Positions 22,793 through 27,939 of a DNA stretch of 27,939 bases are shown piece by piece. This DNA is from Actinomycetes bacterium. Its GTDB lineage: Bacteria; Actinomycetota; Coriobacteriia; Anaerosomatales; Anaerosomataceae. Within the stretch, counting starts at the first letter, position 1. Each line of letters begins with the position of its first letter. A model generated the notes under the pieces. The model was not told where the DNA came from. It made no database searches and saw only the letters and a list, made by a program, of their open reading frames with translations. The position numbers and the translations under genes are program-made. The stretch is from contig JALHJB010000024.1 in the NCBI GenBank assembly GCA_022839745.1, forward strand, positions 1 to 27,939, written 5' to 3'.

Positions 22793-24109
22793 ATGCTTCA
22801 GAACGTAGACATAGACATCCATCACCTGACCCGCGTCGAGGGCCACGGCAACATCGTGGTGAACGTCACTGACGGTACGATCGAGACCTGTGAGTGGCAG
22901 GTGCCCGAGAACCCCCGCTTCTTCGAGGCGATGGTGCGCGGCCGCCACTACTCCGAGGTCGCCCGCATCACCAGCCGCATCTGCGGCATCTGCGCCGTGG
23001 GGCACACGCTGGCATCGGTCACCGCCACCGAGACGGCGCTCGGCATCGAGGTCACGCCGCAGACACGGAAGCTGCGAACGATCCTCAAGCACGCCGAGAA
23101 CTTCGACAGCCACGTGTTGCACGTGTACGTCCTCGTGGCGCCCGACCTCTTCGGCGCGCAGTCGGTCTTCCCGCTCATCCCCACGCACGGCGAGGTCGTT
23201 GTGCGGGCACTCAGGCTGAAGCGTCTCGGACACGAGTGGGGCTCGCTCATCGGCGGGCGCACCACGCATCCGGTCACCGTGGTGCCGGGTGGTTTCACGA
23301 GCCTGCCCTCGGCGGCCGACCTCGCGGCGTTGCGCGAACGGCTGCTCGGCGCTGTCCCGGACCTTGAGGCCACCGTGGAGACCATCCTGTCTGTAGCGGA
23401 CAAGCTTCCCGCATTCGACCGGCCCACCGAGTATATGGCGGTCCACGAGGACGGCCAGTACGGTCTGTTCACCGGCAGCGTGGAGACGATCCTCGCCAAC
23501 GGCGATCGTGCCCGCTACGACATCGAGGACTACCTGAGCATCACCAACGAGTTCATGCTCCCGCAGTCCACTGCCAAGCACACCAGGAACCGCCTGCGCA
23601 GCTATGCAGCCGGCGCGCTCGCTCGCTTCAACGTCAACTACGACCAACTCCACCCCGAGGCCAAGAAGGTGGCGGAGGCGCTCGGCCTCGCGCCGATCTG
23701 CACCAACCCGTACATGAACTCGGTGGCGCAGGTCGTGGAGTGCGTGCACGCGGTCTACGAAAGCATCCGGCTGATCGACGAGCTGCTGGAAGACGGCCTG
23801 AAGGACGAGGGCCTCGTGCAGCCGACGCGCTTCGGTAGCGGCATCTCGGCCGTCGAGGTGCCTCGCGGCATCCTCTACCACGACTACAGCTACGACGAGA
23901 ACGGCCTGTGCACCCGCGCGAACTGCATCATCCCCACCAACCAGAACCATGGGAACATCCAGGCCGACTTCGAGGACCTCGTGCCGCAGCTGCTCGAGTC
24001 GGGCGCGTCGGAGGAAGACATGGCCCTCAAGCTCTCGATGCTCGTGCGTGCATACGACCCGTGCATCTCCTGCTCCACCCACTACCTGGACGTGACGTTC
24101 GTCCGTTAG
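22793..24109 (+). CDS. hydA: Group 3b [NiFe] hydrogenase alpha (large, catalytic) subunit
   Basis: A protein of 438 residues that binds the NiFe site. The L1 motif is RICGIC (C64, C67) and the L2 motif is DPCISCSTH (C424, C427, H430), the four cysteines that hold nickel and iron. After H430 eight residues (YLDVTFVR) remain, a short tail that the maturation endopeptidase would remove. The N-terminus HHLTRVEGHGN is also conserved. These enzymes reversibly couple H2 to NADP(H), and some also reduce sulfur. The start is 4 bases after the delta stop. No other hyp maturation genes lie here. Confidence 0.94.
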   Translation: MLQNVDIDIHHLTRVEGHGNIVVNVTDGTIETCEWQVPENPRFFEAMVRGRHYSEVARITSRICGICAVGHTLASVTATETALGIEVTPQTRKLRTILKHAENFDSHVLHVYVLVAPDLFGAQSVFPLIPTHGEVVVRALRLKRLGHEWGSLIGGRTTHPVTVVPGGFTSLPSAADLAALRERLLGAVPDLEATVETILSVADKLPAFDRPTEYMAVHEDGQYGLFTGSVETILANGDRARYDIEDYLSITNEFMLPQSTAKHTRNRLRSYAAGALARFNVNYDQLHPEAKKVAEALGLAPICTNPYMNSVAQVVECVHAVYESIRLIDELLEDGLKDEGLVQPTRFGSGISAVEVPRGILYHDYSYDENGLCTRANCIIPTNQNHGNIQADFEDLVPQLLESGASEEDMALKLSMLVRAYDPCISCSTHYLDVTFVR

Positions 24110-24129
24110 ACCGGCGGCACACGCTGAGA

Positions 24130-24165
24130 GCGCCCGTCCGCGCGAGTGATGCGGGCGGGCGCTTC
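24130..24165 (+). terminator. Hairpin between the large subunit and its protease
   Basis: GCGCCCGTCCGC (24130-24141) pairs with GCGGGCGGGCGC (24151-24162) with one G-U pair, followed by TTCTCC. The weak T-run suggests an attenuator or RNA-stability stem that lowers protease expression relative to the subunits. Confidence 0.6.
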
Positions 24166-24181
24166 TCCACCCGGAGGCGAG

Positions 24182-24646
24182 ATGCGGTATCTGATCGGTA
24201 TCGGTACGTACATGGGGCTCGACGACTCCATCGGCCTGCGCATCGCGGAGGAAGTCGCGGCGCGCGGGCTCGATCGCGGGTTCCGGGCGATCGAGCTCCC
24301 GGGCAACCTGCTGGATTTGCTGCACTACTTCGGCCCCGACACCGCCGACATGCTCGTGGTCGACTCGGCGCGTATGGGTCTTGCGCCCGGCGAGTACCGC
24401 TTCTTCTCGCCGGACGACGTGGTGACCCGCAAGTCGCTTGAGGGGATCTCCACGCACGAGGGCGACCTCATGAAGGTCTTCGAGTTGGCTCGCGAGCTGA
24501 GCGTGACGGTGCCCCCGGTCACGCTCATGGGCATCGAGCCCGCTACGATCGTGCCCGAGATGGGACTCTCTCGGGCGCTCGAGGAGCGGTTCGGCGAGTA
24601 CCTTGCGGCGGCTGCCGGGTTCTTCGGCGCGGAGCGGGCCCGCTGA
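24182..24646 (+). CDS. Hydrogenase maturation endopeptidase (HybD/HycI-like)
   Basis: A protein of 154 residues that trims the C-terminal tail of the large subunit once nickel is inserted. The nickel-recognition residues of HybD (E16, D62, H93) have counterparts at D15 (GLDDSIGLRIAE), D61 (LVVDSARMG) and H92 (STHEGDL), and the fold motif GIGTYMGLDDSIG replaces the usual G-x-G-N with G-x-G-T. GGAGG lies just before the ATG at 24182; an earlier ATG at 24146 is inside the hairpin region and less likely. Its position after the hydrogenase genes makes the partner clear. Confidence 0.88.
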   Translation: MRYLIGIGTYMGLDDSIGLRIAEEVAARGLDRGFRAIELPGNLLDLLHYFGPDTADMLVVDSARMGLAPGEYRFFSPDDVVTRKSLEGISTHEGDLMKVFELARELSVTVPPVTLMGIEPATIVPEMGLSRALEERFGEYLAAAAGFFGAERAR

Positions 24647-24701
24647 GCAGCCCGGTCCGGCGTCGTAGGCCGGTTTCGCACCAACGTACAACACGGGCGC
24701 C

Positions 24702-25550
24702 CCGTGCGTGAGTGCGCCGGGGATCGTGGTGCCCTACTCACCGGGTGAGGCCACGCTCGCGTTCTGCAACGACGGCCTTGGGACGCTCAACTTCGGCCGG
24801 TACCTTGCGGAGCTGCCTGCCGACGTGTCGCTTCTACCCACGCGCAACCTCGACGCCCAGTACGGCGCCGTGCTCCTCACGCACGAGTACAGCCATGCGC
24901 CGTCGCAGCCGTCTGAGATGCCGGATGCCATCTACCTGCGCGGCTATGCGAGCACTGGGAGCAGCAACATCGGCCGGGGCTACATAGACCTGGAGTCGTT
25001 CCAGAAGGCGTGCCTGTACGACGGCCACACCACCAACGTCTCCCGCGTGGGGCACCGACGCTGGCTGCTGGAGCCGCGGATGCTGTACACGGGCATGGGC
25101 ACCGCCGGCTCGGGCTCCTCTCAGACGGTGACGACACACGCCTTCGACCGGTCGTGACCGGTCGACGAGATCGGCTACGCGCTCATCGCCTGGCCCTCGG
25201 CGGGGCTGCTCCTCGTTGAGTTCACGAGCGCCACGCTTCCGTGGTCGATCACTCTCGATCGCGGCCGGTACGACCGGGACGCATCGGGCCATACGGTGCA
25301 GCTGCGGCGCGTCTCCGACGGCAGGATGTTCAACGCGTCCGACACCGAGCCGGCGGCGAGTTCTTCAGCGCCGGGTTCTCCAACTACGGTTACGTCGGCG
25401 ATGCGTTCATCTTCCGTCCCGCGGCGACCGACCTTCCTGGAGGATACGCCCCGGGCGACCAGTTCGACGCGACGCTGAGTGGCGGCATCTACGCCGAGGA
25501 CATGCGCACCCCCGTGATGATCAGGCGCCGCACGAGCATGTGCGCCCCCT
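24702..25550 (+). pseudogene. Secreted CAP/SCP-domain protein, decayed
   Basis: Pieces in two frames form a CAP-like surface protein. The first part has VPYSPGEATLAFCNDGLGTL, NFGRYLAELP and SRVGHRRWLLEPRMLYTGMG; the R-V-G-H-R-R-W-L-L motif is typical of bacterial CAP proteins. A TGA at 25155-25157 interrupts the frame, which goes on with VDEIGYALIAWPSAGLLLVE. A frameshift near 25360 leads to EFFSAGFSNYGYVGDAFIFR and YAPGDQFDATLSGGIY. No signal peptide or start remains. It would have been a cell-surface protein; its neighbours on both sides do not suggest a role. Confidence 0.65.
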
Positions 25551-25615
25551 GCGGCGCCCAGACGGCCTTTGCCGCCCCGGCCACTGTTTCCGACGCTACG
25601 CCTGCGCCTGCAGGG

Positions 25616-25740
25616 GGTCCGGTACCGGTGGCGGCGCCGGACCATTACGCCGCTTTCAGGGGCGCCAGGCTGCATGTCCCTGCATCGGGAGTGCTCGCGA
25701 ACGATCGGCATCCGAACGACCTTGCGTTGCGGGCGCTGCC
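25616..25740 (+). pseudogene. Ig-like/cadherin-like repeat fragment
   Basis: APDHYAAFRGARLHVPASGV followed by LANDRHPND matches the opening of surface-protein repeats of the form A-x-D-x-Y-x-x-x-x-G-x-x-L-x-V-x-A-x-G-V-L-A-N-D-x-D-P-N-x-D. Only one partial repeat is left, in frame with the end of the CAP remnant, so both may come from one large surface protein or from two joined by deletion. Confidence 0.45.
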
Positions 25741-25822
25741 GGAGTCGCTCACGCGTTCGGAAGCGCAGTCCGCCACCATCAGCGTTCTCGACAAGACCAC
25801 AAGGCCGTCCACGCGCGACGCG

Positions 25823-26498
25823 ATGCGCGTGCAGAAATCACGGGTGGCGATCGTGGGCGGAGGCGCCGCGGGTCTTGCGGCAGCCATCACGGCCGCGTCT
25901 GGGTGCCGCGGTGACGCTGCTCGAGGCGGGATCACGTGTTGGGCAGAATATCCTCGCGAGCGGCAGCCGGCGGTGCAACCTCACCCACACGGGTGTCGCG
26001 CCGGACGCGTACGACGCGCCGGAGTTCGTGGCGCCGGTGCTTGCCGAGTGCGGCTGCCAAGACGTCCTCGCGTTCTTCGGCGACCTCGGTCTGCTCACGT
26101 ATGCCGATGACGAGGGCCGCGTGTACCCGGTCACCAACGCGGCGAACTCCGTGCTCGACGTGCTGCGCCTGGAGTATGCGCACCTCGGCGTGGTGGAGCG
26201 GTTCGAGTTCGAGGTGGCGCTGCCGGGCCATACGCTCTCGCTCGACACGCCTGCCCTCGCGCACTTGCGGCTTCCGGTCACCGGCACCGGCTACGCCGTC
26301 CAGGCGCAGGTGACTCGCGGTGGTGCGCAGCTTGCGGGCTTCGACCCGGCCACGATAGCGCCGCGGGTCGCGCGCGGTGTGTTCGCGGCGGGCGAGGTGC
26401 TCGATGTCGACGGCAGGTGCGGCGGCTTCAACCTGCACTGGGCGTGGGCCTCAGGTATCGTCGCGGACAAGAGCGCCGTACGGCAGGGCGGACTGTAG
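25823..26498 (+). pseudogene. HI0933/BaiN-type flavoprotein, frameshifted and internally deleted
   Basis: An ATG at 25823 starts the FAD motif KSRVAIVGGGAAGLAAAITA. A frameshift near 25900 follows, then GAAVTLLEAGSRVGQ, SGSRRCNLTHTG (the family motif G-x-G-R-C-N-x-T-N) and VYPVTNAANSVLDVL. After VERFEFEVALPGHT the sequence jumps to a C-terminal part with VTRGGAQLAGFDPATIAPRV and GVFAAGEVLDVDGRCGGFNL. Complete members have about 400 residues; roughly half of the middle is missing here. The reaction of most members is unknown. It converges on the degV gene with 7 bases between them. Confidence 0.82.
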
Positions 26499-26505
26499 GG
26501 GACTG

Positions 26506-27363
26506 CTATGCGAGCCGCTGCACACCGATCCCGATGAGGCCCGGGCCGGTGTGCACCACGAGCGCCGGGGTCAGCTGCTCCTCGATCGCGTACCGGAAGT
26601 TCGGCAAGCGCTTCTTCATCGCGGCCATCATCGCCTTGCCCTCTTCCTCGGCGGCACCCTGTACGACCGCGATGTTGTACTCCGTCGCTCCCTCGGCGAA
26701 CTCGACTGCCTTCTCGAGCGCCAGCTTGAGTGACTTCTCGCGGCCCCGGGCCTTGCCCACGGTGTAGTAGATGCCGTCCTCGTTGCACGCGATGACGGGC
26801 TTCACGTTGAGGAGCTGCCCGACCATGCCCGCGACGAGACCGATGCGACCACCCTTGACCAGGTACTCGAGCGTCGATACGCAGAAGTACAGCGCGGTGT
26901 TCTTCACCGCGTCCTCCACTTGGCGGCAGACCTCGTTGAACGGGAGCCCCTGCTCGATGAGCTCGCCGGCACGGATCGCCGCGAAACCGCTGCCGATGCC
27001 GATGTTCTTGGTGTCAACGTAGTGCGCCTCGAGCCCCTCGGGCGACGGGCCGAAGGTGCTCAGCATGTTGAAGGTGCCGCTGAGCCCGCTGGAGATGGTG
27101 ACGACGATCACCTTGTCGTGGCCGTCGGACTTCATCTTCTTGAAGAGGCCGGTGACCACCGCCGGACTTGGAAGTGATGTCGAGGGGATCTCCTCCGAGA
27201 ACCGGGCGTAAACCGTGCCAGGATCGATGTCGACGCCGTCCTGGTACTCCCGATCCTTGTAGATGATGGTGAGTGGCGCGACGTACATGTTGTACTTCTC
27301 ACGGTACTCCAGAGGCACGTCGGAGCCCGAATCGACCAGAATCGCTATCTTCTCGGCGTTCAT
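26506..27363 (-). CDS. DegV family fatty-acid-binding protein (copy 3)
   Basis: A protein of 285 residues: EKIAILVDSGSDVPLEYREK, EYQDGVDIDPGTVYARF, PSTSLPSPA, the central ISSGLSGTFNM, TLEYLVKGGRIG and the end VVHTGPGLIGIGVQ. All main DegV motifs are intact, and it resembles copy 1 in the central loop. The ATG at 27363 fits the family N-terminus, with GAGGA a few bases upstream; the alternative at 27405 adds 14 unlikely residues. It stands alone, unlike the other two copies, and lower GC wobble usage in places suggests a separate origin from copies 1 and 2. Confidence 0.92.
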   Translation of the reverse strand: MNAEKIAILVDSGSDVPLEYREKYNMYVAPLTIIYKDREYQDGVDIDPGTVYARFSEEIPSTSLPSPAVVTGLFKKMKSDGHDKVIVVTISSGLSGTFNMLSTFGPSPEGLEAHYVDTKNIGIGSGFAAIRAGELIEQGLPFNEVCRQVEDAVKNTALYFCVSTLEYLVKGGRIGLVAGMVGQLLNVKPVIACNEDGIYYTVGKARGREKSLKLALEKAVEFAEGATEYNIAVVQGAAEEEGKAMMAAMKKRLPNFRYAIEEQLTPALVVHTGPGLIGIGVQRLA

Positions 27364-27880
27364 GCAGTCCTCGTTCCGTCGCTGGCTACATCGTCCCACC
27401 GGCACCAGTGTGACACGATTACGCCGCGCTGCGCCAAGAGCTCCCGGAATGGACCGAAGAACCCCCGCATCGAGCCCATTTCACAGGGATGAACCGCGCC
27501 ATCTCGGCATCCGTCCCTATAGTCCGCTCCCCGTTCACTCCCGCATGTAGCGCGCCGAGCTCCGCGTGCAGGTCATCTCCAGCCGACCGAGAATGGCGGT
27601 GGCTACTGGCGCAGCGTCGAACCGTCGGCTCGAGATCCGGCGCGCAATGACGTCGAATCACCCGGCGGTCGAGTCGTCAGGGAAGGTGATGTTCAGCGGT
27701 AAGTCTAGCTCCTCTGTTGGCGGATGGGGCGAGTACTCCCACCCGCATTATGCATGTCCGGCGGACAGAGCGCTCTACGGCCAGCCCCCGAAGCCCGATG
27801 GCTATGCGTGTGCGTGCATCAGGGGGAGCACATATCGATTAGGACGTGTAAGGTTTTTGGGGGTTAGAGACTCCGAATAG
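27364..27880. other. Intergenic stretch with no recognisable gene
   Basis: Frames on both strands (for example 27566-27880 plus and 27419-27661 minus) show no conserved motif and no convincing ribosome site. It probably holds the degV promoter on the right side of that gene. I see no tRNA-like or repeat structure until 27881. Confidence 0.5.
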
Positions 27881-27930
27881 ATGGAGACCTCATTCGTATC
27901 ACCTAGCCAGTGAACGAAGGAGGTCTCCAT
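27881..27930 (+). promoter_or_regulatory. Leader hairpin covering ribosome site and start codon of the next gene
   Basis: ATGGAGACCTCATTCGT (27881-27897) pairs with ACGAAGGAGGTCTCCAT (27914-27930) with one mismatch in 17. The right arm contains AAGGAGG and the first two bases of the ATG at 27929. In an RNA starting upstream, the stem would hide the ribosome site. Such stems protect transposase genes from read-through transcripts, among other uses. Confidence 0.7.
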
Positions 27931-27939
27931 GAACGAGAG
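27929..27939 (+). CDS. Start of an unidentified gene cut by the window end
   Basis: Only ATG AAC GAG AG is visible (M-N-E). The start is supported by AAGGAGG at 27917-27923. Nothing can be said about its product; the leader hairpin and the many insertion-sequence remnants nearby make a transposase possible. Confidence 0.5.

Noticed and set aside
22766..24694. Minus-strand open frame of 642 codons opposite the hydrogenase large subunit
   Set aside because: It is a shadow of hydA and the protease gene; no motif or ribosome site supports it.
1..27939. Search for CRISPR arrays, tRNA and rRNA genes
   Set aside because: No regularly spaced repeats and no T-loop-like or cloverleaf sequence were recognised by eye; a covariance search would be needed to be certain.

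Overview
The window is GC-rich DNA that looks like an anaerobic Gram-positive actinobacterium, most plausibly a member of the Coriobacteriia/Anaerosomatales. That placement is inferred from gene content: a tungsten-type aldehyde:ferredoxin oxidoreductase (AOR), a group 3b sulfhydrogenase-like [NiFe] hydrogenase, three DegV proteins, CWB2 cell-wall repeats and an HI0933/BaiN flavoprotein. No rRNA, tRNA or CRISPR array was recognised.

Layout. 1-1050: end of an FtsX-type ABC permease, then a decayed IS481 transposase. 1054-4583: AOR, a MoaD-like sulfur carrier and a zinc alcohol dehydrogenase, closed by a hairpin; together they could convert acids, aldehydes and alcohols. 5131-6230: an HSL-type esterase with a possible Shine-Dalgarno-masking leader. 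6229-9590 (minus strand): DegV, patatin lipase, a truncated MMPL exporter and a TetR regulator with a clear palindromic operator. 9600-10960: scrap DNA made of an internally deleted IS21 element, a fragment of a second AOR gene and an IS1380 remnant. 10993-12493 (minus): DegV followed by PlsY. 12589-13172: an IS3 remnant abutting a truncated hemerythrin gene. 13331-16405: a metal/arsenic-type cluster in which the small thioredoxin, the permease and the membrane thioredoxin are intact, while arsR, a second permease-like gene and ccdA are broken. 16484-17385: a truncated CWB2 protein and an N-truncated SRPBCC protein. 17473-20072: a solitary NMT1-type binding lipoprotein translationally coupled to a histidine kinase. 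20075-24646: the hydrogenase operon (beta, gamma, delta, alpha subunits) with its maturation protease. 24702-26498: decayed CAP-domain, Ig-like and HI0933 genes. 26506-27363 (minus): a third DegV. 27881-27939: a leader hairpin and the first codons of a gene cut by the window edge.

Two biological themes stand out. First, a lipid-salvage theme: patatin could release fatty acids, DegV (FakB-like) proteins could present them for phosphorylation by a FakA kinase that is not in this window, and PlsY could use the acyl-phosphate; two of the three degV genes sit in operons with patatin or plsY. Second, a redox theme: AOR makes or uses reduced ferredoxin, the hydrogenase handles NAD(P)H/H2, and ADH uses NAD(H). 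Around these the window is unusually rich in pseudogenes and dead insertion sequences of four families. The least conventional intact unit is the binding-protein/histidine-kinase pair lying directly upstream of the hydrogenase operon.
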